From Ceratodon purpureus (lineage: Eukaryota; Streptophyta; Bryopsida; Pseudoditrichales; Ditrichaceae), in the NCBI GenBank assembly GCA_014871385.1, contig CM026422.1:13324081-13388080 (forward strand): a DNA stretch of 64,000 nt, in the 5' to 3' direction. Positions 9,792 to 24,974 of this stretch are shown one piece after another; the first letter of the stretch is position 1, and each line of letters begins with the position of its first letter. Made by a program: the position numbers and the translations under genes. Below the pieces are notes generated by a model, which was not told where the DNA came from, did not search any database, and saw only the letters and a program-made list of their open reading frames with translations.

Positions 9792-10912
9792 CTATTACAA
9801 ACTTCTCGGTTTAGAGCCAACTCTCGGGATTGGCCTTACCCGATTAGTCATGATTGTGATTTTCTTTACGTTTATATATATATGTTCTTTTATATGATAT
9901 GTCAGTATCCGTTTGATACAATTCATATTTCGAATTCTAAAGTCAATCTGTATGTTGGGTGTAAACCACTATCTCGAAAACGACATTTATAAAATGAAAA
10001 CGTCTGCTACTTTTACTAGGTGATAACAAATTCTATACTTGTCAATGTCTATAGGGGCTTTTATTATTACCCTATTAGCTCAGGATAGCTGCCTTGTGCG
10101 CAACGCGATGCTCAAACGAGCCCGATGGGGATCGAACCCGGACCTCCGCTATGCCATCGTAATGTCCAAACCGTCCACATCATCAAATGAAACGATGAGA
10201 CAGTTTCTATTACGGAAAATTGAATTATATAACCTTTTTCCATTTATATTTTTTTCTTTATCATTATTGTTTCACAACATGCGCAGTACTCAATAATTTT
10301 AAATTGAGTTGTTTATGAATTGTAATCATGAGCTACGCCCTCAAGAAGAATTTGTAGAGTAAAGTACACGCGGCAAAAGTGACGAATCCTAGAAGTCAAC
10401 ATTGCATGTAATCTCATAAGGTGGATGGGAAGACAATTTGTTTGCATAGCGAAGGTGCGGGTTCGACCCTCGTCGGGCTCGTGTGAGCAGCGCGTTACAT
10501 AAGAGGCAGCTATCCGAGGATGTAGTATGGATCTCTAGGGTTCTTCGCTATCGTTGAATTTTTGTTGTATCTTCATGATGACGTCAGCCCTAATTTATCC
10601 CTAAACCCTATACCCAAAAACAATTTTGAGCATTACCCTAAACATATGTTCAATTTAACCTTTAAATAGTTCTTTATCCAACTAAACCGTTCATCAAAAT
10701 GATGATATTAGCCCTAATTTCAATATATTCACATAAAATCTTGAAGATAATGCAAATCACCTAAACCTGCGAGGTGGGACCCACATTTAAAGAAGACACC
10801 AAACCACGGAATTAGGGTCCCTAAACCCTAAAAATAGACCGTTATAAATAGTACAGTATAAAATTGAGTGGTAATAGGGTACCTTATTTTGTAAAAAAAA
10901 TGTTATAAAATA
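9253..10912. repeat. 1.66-kb direct repeat, copy 1
   Basis: The segment is nearly identical to 15,183-16,842 at a constant offset of 5,930. It contains most of the element C LTR, the LTR flank, a minus-strand family-1 SINE candidate and most of a plus-strand family-2 repeat. At its 3' end it overlaps the left arm of the helicase inverted repeat. The few differences visible are single substitutions. Confidence 0.9.
10018..10232 (-). repeat. tRNA-like SINE candidate (family 1)
   Basis: Read on the minus strand it carries the same B-box-like core as 4385-4599 (GGTCCGGGTTCGATCCCC, then ATCGGGCTCG) and ends in 'gacattgacaagtatag'. It lies inside the 1.66-kb direct repeat. The 85-codon ORF across it (10,039-10,296) is a by-product of the repeat. 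Confidence 0.55.
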
Positions 10913-10968
10913 GTCAAAATTGTCCCCTCACCGCTCACCGCTCTACGCTCACGCCTCTACGTTCCCCA
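10360..10968 (+). repeat. About 600-bp tRNA-headed repeat (family 2)
   Basis: The 5' head has a B-box-like GGTGCGGGTTCGACCC followed by TCGTCGGGCTCG. The body contains CCCTAAACCC-type stretches and 'gatgacgtcagccctaattt'. The 3' end is a run of short related words (accgctcaccgctctacgct). Further copies lie at 16,290-16,905, 17,590-18,218 and, reversed, 24,368-24,974. No terminal inverted repeat or poly(A) tail is evident; a SINE or SINE-derived composite is likely. The inverted-repeat boundary falls inside this copy (about 10,646). Confidence 0.6.
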
Positions 10969-10976
10969 TAAATTAA

Positions 10977-11639
10977 GTACTGGACAGCGTGTGAGTCTAG
11001 AATTAAGCAGCGATTGGGATGACGAAGGGAACAAAGTCTTAGTCCAGGGACTTGGTGTATTTTGGAGAAGAGACTACAGTGACCGAGGAGAGACTACGGT
11101 GAAACAGACGTCCGCAGGGTCAACTTGGAAATATTGGTCAAGCTACAATTGAGGTGGCCTTGACGCACGTATTAACGAATACGAGAGCCTAGATTGTTGA
11201 GGTCGGCCCTGTGACGTCTCTTGGTCAGCAGAGATGAATGCTAAGTAAATGAATGGAACAGTGAAAGGGGAGAAGGCAAATTGCGACTAAGGAAGCAGCC
11301 ACAAAACAAGGCACTAAGTAACGTCAAGAAGAAGACACAGTCACAAGCAATGAGACAGCGTGGGAGTTTAGGTTTGAGAGATGCAAACAAGCACCCAATG
11401 TACTTAGAGCTTAGCGATAGAGAGAAAGAGAGCCTGTCGGCCTTGGTTTCAGTGTTGATGCTAAGGTAGCCATTACAATGCTTTGGGAACTGAGTCCTAA
11501 AAACACTAACGGTCTGTACTCAAAATGAAAGGCTAATCTCTCTGATTTTTCTACTTCCTTATATACCAAGTCGGCCGATAACCTTGCAGCGCCTTGGCCT
11601 CCGAAAGTTGCTCTGAGGTCGTCCCTGGCAACTGTAATC
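10977..11639. other. Sequence 3' of the helicase gene, promoter- or LTR-like
   Basis: This sequence is identical (inverted) to about 23,697-24,359. Read away from the helicase (minus strand) it has a TATATAAG box and short charged ORFs but no domain. It starts TGTTACC immediately after the last helicase codons, like an LTR end, but no matching far end or second copy in the same orientation is seen. It could be helicase 3' UTR, an intron, or a solo LTR. Confidence 0.3.
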
Positions 11640-13868
<2,229 letters not shown>

Positions 13869-14000
13869 CTAAATCGCCAGAACAGCAAAAATTCGTTCTC
13901 AACCACACGCCTCTCTCAACAAGGCTCAACCTTCCAAACATAGACAAGATATCTCCACCAAAACCTTCTCTCCTCCAAGCCTTAAATATAGTCTATCTAA

Positions 14001-14304
14001 AATCTTTTACTTTCTAGTTCCAAAATAAATCTAGTCCATAGATCTTGAAATCTTTTACTTTCTATTTCCAAAATAAATCTAGTCCATAGATCTTGAAATC
14101 TTTTACTTTCTATTTCCAAAATAAATCTAGTCCATAGATCTTGAAATCTATTACTTTCTGTTTCCAAAATAAATCTAGTCCATAGATCTTGAAATCTTTT
14201 ACTTTCTATTTCCAAAATAAATCTAGTCCATAGATCTTGAAATCTTTTACTCTCTGTTTCCAAAATAAATCTAGTCCATAGATCTTGAAATCTTTTACTT
14301 TCTA
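14001..14304. repeat. 48-bp minisatellite, about 6 units
   Basis: Tandem 48-bp units (core ccaaaataaatctagtccat) lie just 5' of the left helicase gene. On the minus strand the unit is a multiple of three and stays open (16-residue repeat KRFQDLWTRFILEIES), but this is surely fortuitous. The mirror copy at 21,080-21,335 has one unit fewer. Confidence 0.9.
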
Positions 14305-15172
14305 AAAATAGTCACTAGTTTGCCATTGCTCATGATAATTTTCCTCTCAGAAGATTGTCTCTAATATGATTGCCTATTGGTACTTCTTGTTAGTGAGACG
14401 ATGATTTGTGATCATGTGCAGTGAAGTAGCAAGCACTGTTATATTATACATCTAAGGTAAAATACCCTATGAGCATCAAACTAAACTCTAAGCAAAAATC
14501 AAGGCTGAGGAGAATATTCTAAATAATTTTTAGAGGTAGACAAGAAAGTGAAAACACAATATTGCAGTTAACAATGAATTAGATATGAATTTGCAAAGGT
14601 GATGGAGCCCTCCTTCCTAAAGCATCACTAGACTACTTCCATGAACACTAGAAAAAATCTTATGTCCACCATATTCACATCCTATGAAAACCAAATCCTA
14701 GCTCAATCATCCCTCCACAATAGTGTCCGGGAAGTTTTTAACCCTTTAACGCATTGGCATCAAGAATCTGGACGCCATATGAGTTTGAGGAGCGTGATTT
14801 CTGTGGTACCGGATGTTTTTTATCCATTTTTTTATTTTTTAATTCTTGTGCTAATCGAATACCATTTGTACCGTATGGATCTTCAAAATAAGATCTTGTG
14901 ATTTTATGAATATCCATAGAATTGGTTTATGTCAAGTTTCATTATGAGTTCAAAAAGTGAGATCTTAAATATGATTTTCCAAAATAAGTAGAATTAAATA
15001 ATGGAAATTATACCATCACATAGTGCATGTTTTTCCAAATTCGTACCAAATTTTTTCAATAAAAAATTGTTAATTTGGAAATTTTAATTGAATTTCAAAA
15101 GAAAAGCTTGCAAAACTAATTTAAAATTATTGATGACTTTTTTGATAAATCCGACCGCACAAATGTGATCTC
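14305..15172. other. Inner part of left arm, no gene
   Basis: This AT-rich sequence is mirrored at 20,212-21,079. The 86-codon ORF at 14,641-14,901 recurs reversed at 20,483-20,743 but has no recognisable motif. It may be upstream regulatory DNA of the helicase gene. Confidence 0.5.
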
Positions 15173-15182
15173 TGATCACAGT

Positions 15183-16842
15183 AAGTAGGGAAGTTCCCTC
15201 TGGCCCAGGGCAGCAAGGCCGCCACGTTGAGTTAGGTAACAACTCGAGTTCCTCGATGCTAAGGACAGCCAAGGCGAGGCATAACCCTGGAGACCTTAAC
15301 TTCCACGGGCGCGGTGTCTCGAGCTATCCGTGGATCAGCTCCAAGGAGACGCAGAGTGTTCACAGGACCGCGTGGGTCGGCTAAGAACGAGGGCTAAAGG
15401 CGTGAGAGAAAGAGAAGTCCATACAATAGACACGATTTCAGCATAGACTAAGGCGCATGCATACAAGACGATACAAGATAGAAGGCAAAATCAGTAGTCC
15501 GTGTTTCATAAGTTAGATACAAGCCCAGCGGCTGAAGAGTCCAGGCCTCGTGAGATTGGACGCTAACTCTGTTTAACATGGAAGTGTCTCACTATGTAAT
15601 TCTACCTTCTTTTATACTGTAATAAAACCCTAATTGTGCCCCTGGTGTTCCCTCGGTCGTGACTCCTCGGTCGTGGCTCCTCGGTCGTGGTCCTCGGTCC
15701 TCGTTACTGTAGTCAGTAACACTATTACAAACTTCTCGGTTTAGAGCCAACTCTCGGGATTGGCCTTACCCGATTAGTCATGATTGTGATTTTCTTTACG
15801 TTTATATATATATGTTCTTTTATATGATATGTCAGTATCCGTTTGATACAATTCATATTTCGAATTCTAAAGTCAATCTGTATGTTGGGTGTAAACCACT
15901 ATCTCGAAAACGACATTTATAAAATGAAAACGTCTGCTACTTTTACTAGGTGATAACAAATTCTATACTTGTCAATGTCTATAGGGGCTTTTATTATTAC
16001 CCTATTAGCTCAGGATAGCTGCCTTGTGCGCAACGCGATGCTCAAACGAGCCCGATGGGGATCGAACCCGGACCTCCGCTATGCCATCGTAATGTCCAAA
16101 CCGTCCACATCATCAAATGAAACGATGAGACAGTTTCTATTACGGAAAATTGAATTATATAACCTTTTTCCATTTATATTTTTTTCTTTATCATTATTGT
16201 TTCACAACATGCGCAGTACTCAATAATTTTAAATTGAGTTGTTTATGAATTGTAATCATGAGCTACGCCCTCAAGAAGAATTTGTAGAGTAAAGTACACG
16301 CGGCAAAAGTGACGAATCCTAGAAGTCAACATTGCATGTAATCTCATAAGGTGGATGGGAAGACAATTTGTTTGCATAGCGAAGGTGCGGGTTCGACCCT
16401 CGTCGGGCTCGTGTGAGCAGCGCGTTACATAAGAGGCAGCTATCCGAGGATGTAGTATGGATCTCTAGGGTTCTTCGCTATCGTTGAATTTTTGTTGTAT
16501 CTTCATGATGACGTCAGCCCTAATTTATCCCTAAACCCTATACCCAAAAACAATTTTGAGCATTACCCTAAACATATGTTCAATTTAACCTTTAAATAGT
16601 TCTTTATCCAACTAAACCGTTCATCAAAATGATGATATTAGCCCTAATTTCAATATATTCACATAAAATCTTGAAGATAATGCAAATCACCTAAACTTGC
16701 GAGGTGGGACCCACATTTAAAGAAGACACCAAACCACGGAATTAGGGTCCCTAAACCCTAAAAATAGACCGTTATAAATAGTACAGTATAAAATTGAGTG
16801 GTAATAGGGTACCTTATTTTGTAAAAAAAATGTTATAAAATA
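15183..16842. repeat. 1.66-kb direct repeat, copy 2
   Basis: Second copy of 9253-10,912 (offset 5,930), starting inside the element C LTR and joined directly to the inner end of the left arm (10 bp apart). After 16,842 the match weakens but continues as a more diverged family-2 end to about 16,905. Confidence 0.9.
15948..16162 (-). repeat. tRNA-like SINE candidate (family 1), duplicated copy
   Basis: Copy of 10,018-10,232 carried by the direct repeat; same B-box-like core on the minus strand. Confidence 0.55.
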
Positions 16843-16905
16843 TTCAAAATTGTACCTTCACCGTTCTACGCTCTATGCTCACCGCTCACGCCTCTACGTT
16901 CTCCC
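16290..16905 (+). repeat. About 600-bp tRNA-headed repeat (family 2)
   Basis: Same head and body as 10,360-10,968. The last 60 bp differ (accgttctacgctctatgctcaccgctcacg), so the terminal word run is variable between copies. Confidence 0.6.
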
Positions 16906-16999
16906 TTTGAACCAATGGTCGTTTTTTTTAAGTGTTAGTCTCTATTGACTGCATGTTTAACATATTCTCTGAATGAATTAAACAAAGGTCTAGCTTGAA

Positions 17000-17560
17000 A
17001 TGGCTTCTACTGATGCTCAATATTATTTTGTTGGTGTATACAGTGGCTGGGAGGTCAGTGACCCCAAAAGAATTCAAGAAAGTGCTCTAGTCGCACCCCA
17101 CTGCAAAATTTATGCGTCAAGTCTACCTCAGCCTTTGCACTAATTTTCCTGCTCTAGACTACAGTTTGATTTTTCATTGCATTAATATGATCTCGGTTGT
17201 AAGAACCGATTTCCTATTTGCTCATGCACGTTGCATTCGGCCATGAAATTCAATACTGATGTCATGTGTTGTGGGTTGTTTCAGAGAGAACTGGACTTAA
17301 TGTTTCGGATGTTTGATACCGATAGAGATGGTGTGCTCGAGGTATTCGTGTTGTTTCCTACTTTTCTCTCAATATTTTTACAGTTAGTTTCAGTCGTTGA
17401 GTCAAAATTAAGTGATGATTACGTGTTTCATAATAGAGGTTGAATGCACGAGTTCTTGCTAATCATTGAATTTTATTGTTTGCCTTCAAGATGCTGAATA
17501 CAAGGAGAAGAAGATGAAGATTAAAAAGGATGTCAAAAAACCAGATGAGGACCCTAAGCC
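17000..17560 (+). pseudogene. EF-hand gene fragment (exon remnants)
   Basis: A 57-bp piece at 17,285-17,341 is a perfect small exon: acceptor ttgtttcag, 19 codons in phase ending FDTDRDGVLE, then donor gtattc. DTDRDGVLE is an EF-hand calcium loop (Asp at loop positions 1, 3 and 5, Gly 6). A 47-codon ORF at 17,000 and a lysine-rich possible exon at about 17,490-17,560 (KEKKMKIKKDVKKPDEDPKP) flank it, but phases do not join simply. It is probably a captured fragment of a calcium-binding protein gene in the spacer between the helicase arms. The family cannot be told from one loop. Confidence 0.5.
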
Positions 17561-17589
17561 AGGGTTGTCAAATCGGTCGCCCTGGGAGG

Positions 17590-18218
17590 AAAAGTGCACG
17601 CGGCGAAAGTGAAGTGCACGCGGCGAAAGTGAAGAATTCAAGAAGTCAACACTGCATGTAATCTCATGAGGTGGATGGGAAGACACTTTGTTTGCATAGC
17701 GAAGGTGCGGGTTCGACCCTCGTCGGGCTCGTGTGAGCAGCGAGTTACATAAGAGGTAGCTATCCGAGTATATAGTATGGATCTCTAAAATTCTTTGCTT
17801 TCGTTGAATTTTTGTTGTATTTTCATGATAACGTCAGCCCTAATTTATCCCTTAACCCTAAACCCAAAAAGAATTTTTAGAATACCCTAAAACATATATT
17901 GAATTTAACCTTTAAATAGTCCTGTATCCAATTCGCACGTTCATCAAAATGATGACATCAGCCCTAATTTCAATATATTCACATAAAATCTTCAAGAAAA
18001 TGCAAATGAAATATTCCTGCGAGGTGGGACCCACATTTAAAGAAGACCCCAAACCACGGAATTAGGGTCCCTAAACCCTAAAAATAGACAAATATAAATA
18101 GTACAGTATAAAATTGAGTGGTAATAGGGTACCTTATTTTGTAAAGAAAATGTTATAAAATAGTCAAAATTGTCCCCTCACCGCTCACCGCTCTACGCTC
18201 ACGCCTCTACGTTCCCCA
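17590..18218 (+). repeat. About 600-bp tRNA-headed repeat (family 2)
   Basis: Full-looking copy. The head word 'agtgcacgcggcgaaagtga' is present twice in tandem at the start, then the B-box-like GGTGCGGGTTCGACCC, body and terminal run. In its middle ('catatattgaatttaacc') it resembles the outer half of the copy at 24,368-24,974. Confidence 0.6.
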
Positions 18219-20211
18219 TACATTAAGTAACGGGTAGAGTAAAACGGTCATTAAAGTTTTGCAAGTGGCTGCATAAGAAGGCTGGATTTAGGATGGGCTT
18301 TCCTTCAAGGACACAGTCTTCGACCAGCCAAAGAAGGTCTGAACTGATTTATTTGAAATGCACACTGATCTCATTAACTAGATCTTGATGCCTCAACTTT
18401 TGTGGATAGGGATTTGTATGGTTTGATGTGTTGTTCTTGTGACAGTCTCTCGAATCATTCTGTCGCACATCTCCACTCTTCTGGATCCACTGGCATCTGG
18501 CAGGGCTGAATCATTTCAGTGCTGAGCGAGTATTTCTACGAGGATAGTTTATAATCAAGAATCCACCTCTGAAGAACTGCCCAAATGTGGCATTTTTTGT
18601 CGCCAGGCTTTCAATTTGGATGCCATACAAGGATTTGATGGCTTTGCCTTGAGTCCTCGAGAGTTGATACTCACAAGTCTCCAGGTCAATGAATGGAAAT
18701 CTACTCATTCTGCCAGCCCCATTGAAAAGAACACTTGTTTTTAGGGACGCGACTTTGCAGTGCTTGCGGGTGTTCCTAGACTTGATAAGAAGTGAATGAG
18801 TTCGCAAAAGTGCCAGAGGTAAGTTATGTCCTTTTTGTCTTTTTGACAATCTCCGATTTCACTATCTACATTCAAGATCACCTTATCATGATCATGGCAA
18901 GAAAATAATTTTCTAGGTAACACTCGAGCCTGAATACACTCCCAACGGTCACAATGACTGTCAAGGTTTGGAGAGCGGAAGCGCATATCTCATAAGCATG
19001 AAACGAGTTTTGGAACACGGTAGAGTAATTTTTTTGTGTTGTAAAGCGAGATAGTGACCCAACGTGTTTGATTGAAACATGTGCTCCAATCAAATGAGTG
19101 AATGATTATGGCATTAAAGTCTATTACAATAGTAAAATGAGAGATAAGGATGGTGAAATAGCAAAATTATCATGAAAGTACCCATGGATTTGCGGAGCTC
19201 TATTGTTTGGAGAGCACTAAGGTTGATTGTCCTAAAACCAATCTACTAAATAATATTAATTTAGAACCAGAACACAATCCATAAGTTTGGGAGCACATAA
19301 GTTGGCACTTGCATCGTGATAGGAAAATTAAATGGTAACTTCTGCTCCTTTGCAAATCAACTAAGTAAGTTAAGGTGTAACCTCCTACCATCGCTCTATG
19401 ACCGCAGGTCTATTTTTTTCCCCCATGAACACCATAATTAGAGAAAATCACCACCAATTTCGACTTGAATGAGAAAAATTTGGAAATGCTAGTTATAGAA
19501 GGTGTGATGGGTGTTTATGGAAGGAAGTAGCTTGGGATGCTCTCCCACAAGTGTTGTGGTGGATTTAGATTTTATATTGGTGGATATAGGATGTAAATGC
19601 TAGTGATTGTTTCTTAAAGAGCCATGTGTCAGAATTGCCAAAACAACCCTACCTAGTTACAGGCCTAATAACAACCAATCTAAAGATATTTAGGTAAATC
19701 CAACCGTAGGATCTCAAATTTATTTAAAAATACTAATTGCATGCCAAATTTCAACCATTGATTCTACTTCATTTATGAGATCTTAATAATCAAAGTGTAT
19801 TGAAATTTATCTTAGCTACTGAAACTTTTTTAGGTGTATTATGAGGCGCTTATGGAGGACTATATTGACGATTTTTAGGTGTTAGTAGACCAATGTTCAG
19901 GAAGATCCAACAGTTAGTGTAAAATTAGGGAAATGAAATTGTTAAATTACCGATTTGATTATGGAAGTTTAGGCTATTTTTCCTGTTCAAAAACTAAAAA
20001 TTATCTGACTATCACATGAATATCACCCAAGTATCACCTAGGTATCATATGGAAATTACCAAATAATTTTATGAAAGAGAAGATAATAGCTAGATGATCT
20101 TAACCCTTTGACGTCCCAATCCATCACTGATTTCAAAAATGTGTTATAAAATGTTTGATGATTTACAAAAATGGAGTGTATATACAAATAATAGTTGTAA
20201 ATCTCGATGTG
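18219..20211. other. Spacer between helicase arms, no gene recognised
   Basis: The sequence becomes AT-rich toward the right arm. ORFs at 18,511-19,391 (all minus, 60-112 codons) overlap and have no recognisable motif. No repeat of the families described is seen. Confidence 0.45.
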
Positions 20212-21079
20212 GAGATCACATTTGTGCGGTCGGATTTATCAAAAAAGTCATCAATAATTTTAAATTAGTTTTGCAAGCTTTTCTTTTGAAATTCAATTAA
20301 AATTTCCAAATTAACAATTTTTTATTGAAAAAATTTGGTACGAATTTGGAAAAACATGCACTATGTGATGGTATAATTTCCATTATTTAATTCTACTTAT
20401 TTTGGAAAATCATATTTAAGATCTCACTTTTTGAACTCATAATGAAACTTGACATAAACCAATTCTATGGATATTCATAAAATCACAAGATCTTATTTTG
20501 AAGATCCATACGGTACAAATGGTATTCGATTAGCACAAGAATTAAAAAATAAAAAAATGGATAAAAAACATCCGGTACCACAGAAATCACGCTCCTCAAA
20601 CTCATATGGCGTCCAGATTCTTGATGCCAATGCGTTAAAGGGTTAAAAACTTCCCGGACACTATTGTGGAGGGATGATTGAGCTAGGATTTGGTTTTCAT
20701 AGGATGTGAATATGGTGGACATAAGATTTTTTCTAGTGTTCATGGAAGTAGTCTAGTGATGCTTTAGGAAGGAGGGCTCCATCACCTTTGCAAATTCATA
20801 TCTAATTCATTGTTAACTGCAATATTGTGTTTTCACTTTCTTGTCTACCTCTAAAAATTATTTAGAATATTCTCCTCAGCCTTGATTTTTGCTTAGAGTT
20901 TAGTTTGATGCTCATAGGGTATTTTACCTTAGATGTATAATATAACAGTGCTTGCTACTTCACTGCACATGATCACAAATCATCGTCTCACTAACAAGAA
21001 GTACCAATAGGCAATCATATTAGAGACAATCTTCTGAGAGGAAAATTATCATGAGCAATGGCAAACTAGTGACTATTTT

Positions 21080-21335
21080 TAGAAAGTAAAAGATTTCAAG
21101 ATCTATGGACTAGATTTATTTTGGAAACAGAGAGTAAAAGATTTCAAGATCTATGGACTAGATTTATTATGGAAATAGAAAGTAAAAGATTTCAAGATCT
21201 ATGGACTAGATTTATTTTGGAAATAGAAAGTAAAAGATTTCAAGATCTATGGATTAGATTTATTTTGGAAATAGAAAGTAAAAGATTTCAAGATCTATGG
21301 ACTAGATTTATTTTGGAACTAGAAAGTAAAAGATT
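21080..21335. repeat. 48-bp minisatellite, about 5 units
   Basis: Mirror of 14,001-14,304 with one unit less, again just 5' of the helicase gene. Units are not all the same; some carry TTATTATGG or GGATTAG variants. Confidence 0.9.
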
Positions 21336-21467
21336 TTAGATAGACTATATTTAAGGCTTGGAGGAGAGAAGGTTTTGGTGGAGATATCTTGTCTATGTTT
21401 GGAAGGTTGAGCCTTGTTGAGAGAGGCGTGTGGTTGAGAACGAATTTTTGCTGTTCTGGCGATTTAG

Positions 21468-23696
<2,229 letters not shown>

Positions 23697-24367
23697 GATT
23701 ACAGTTGCCAGGGACGACCTCAGAGCAACTTTCGGAGGCCAAGGCGCTGCAAGGTTATCGGCCGACTTGGTATATAAGGAAGTAGAAAAATCAGAGAGAT
23801 TAGCCTTTCATTTTGAGTACAGACCGTTAGTGTTTTTAGGACTCAGTTCCCAAAGCATTGTAATGGCTACCTTAGCATCAACACTGAAACCAAGGCCGAC
23901 AGGCTCTCTTTCTCTCTATCGCTAAGCTCTAAGTACATTGGGTGCTTGTTTGCATCTCTCAAACCTAAACTCCCACGCTGTCTCATTGCTTGTGACTGTG
24001 TCTTCTTCTTGACGTTACTTAGTGCCTTGTTTTGTGGCTGCTTCCTTAGTCGCAATTTGCCTTCTCCCCTTTCACTGTTCCATTCATTTACTTAGCATTC
24101 ATCTCTGCTGACCAAGAGACGTCACAGGGCCGACCTCAACAATCTAGGCTCTCGTATTCGTTAATACGTGCGTCAAGGCCACCTCAATTGTAGCTTGACC
24201 AATATTTCCAAGTTGACCCTGCGGACGTCTGTTTCACCGTAGTCTCTCCTCGGTCACTGTAGTCTCTTCTCCAAAATACACCAAGTCCCTGGACTAAGAC
24301 TTTGTTCCCTTCGTCATCCCAATCGCTGCTTAATTCTAGACTCACACGCTGTCCAGTACTTAATTTA
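23697..24367. other. Sequence 3' of the right helicase gene
   Basis: Mirror of 10,969-11,639. It has a TATATAAG at about 23,769 on the plus strand and an 80-codon ORF (23,683-23,925) with no known domain. UTR, intron or solo-LTR origin cannot be separated. Confidence 0.3.
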
Positions 24368-24974
24368 TGGGGAACGTAGAGGCGTGAGCGTAGAGCGGTG
24401 AGCGGTGAGGGGACAATTTTGACTATTTTATAACATTTTCTTTACAAAATAAGGTACCCTATTACCACTCAATTTTATACTGTACTATTTATAACGGTCT
24501 ATTTTTAGGGTTTAGGGACCCTAATTCCGTGGTTTGGTGTCTTCTTTAAATGTGGGTCCCACCTCGCAGGTTTAGGTGATTTGCATTATCTTCAAGATTT
24601 TATGTGAATATATTGAAATTAGGGCTAATATCATCATTTTGATGAACGGTTTAGTTGGATAAAGAACTATTTAAAGGTTAAATTCAATATATGTTTTAGG
24701 GTATTCTAAAAATTCTTTTTGGGTTTAGGGTTAAGGGATAAATTAGGGCTGACGTTATCATGAAAATACAACAAAAATTCAACGAAAGCAAAGAATTTTA
24801 GAGATCCATACTATATACTCGGATAGCTACCTCTTATGTAACTCGCTGCTCACACGAGCCCGACGAGGGTCGAACCCGCACCTTCACTATGCAAACAAAG
24901 TGTCTTCCCATCCACCTCATGAGATTACATGCAGTGTTGACTTCTTGAATTCTTCACTTTCGCGGAGTGCACTT
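24368..24974 (-). repeat. About 600-bp tRNA-headed repeat (family 2), chimeric
   Basis: Reversed copy closing the right arm. Positions 24,368-24,690 match the copy at 10,360-10,968, and 24,690-24,974 match the copy at 17,590-18,218 better (for example 'ataacgtcagccctaatttatccctt' order and 'catatattgaattt'). A recombination or conversion junction inside it is likely. Confidence 0.65.

Noticed and set aside
10039-10296. 85-codon ORF in the SINE-like repeat (and 15,969-16,226)
   Set aside because: Antisense of a tRNA-like repeat; the two copies are identical only because the segment is duplicated.
13997-14263. 88-codon ORF made of a 16-residue repeat (and 21,121-21,339)
   Set aside because: The 48-bp minisatellite unit is divisible by three, so an open frame is expected by chance. 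Copy number differs between the two arms.
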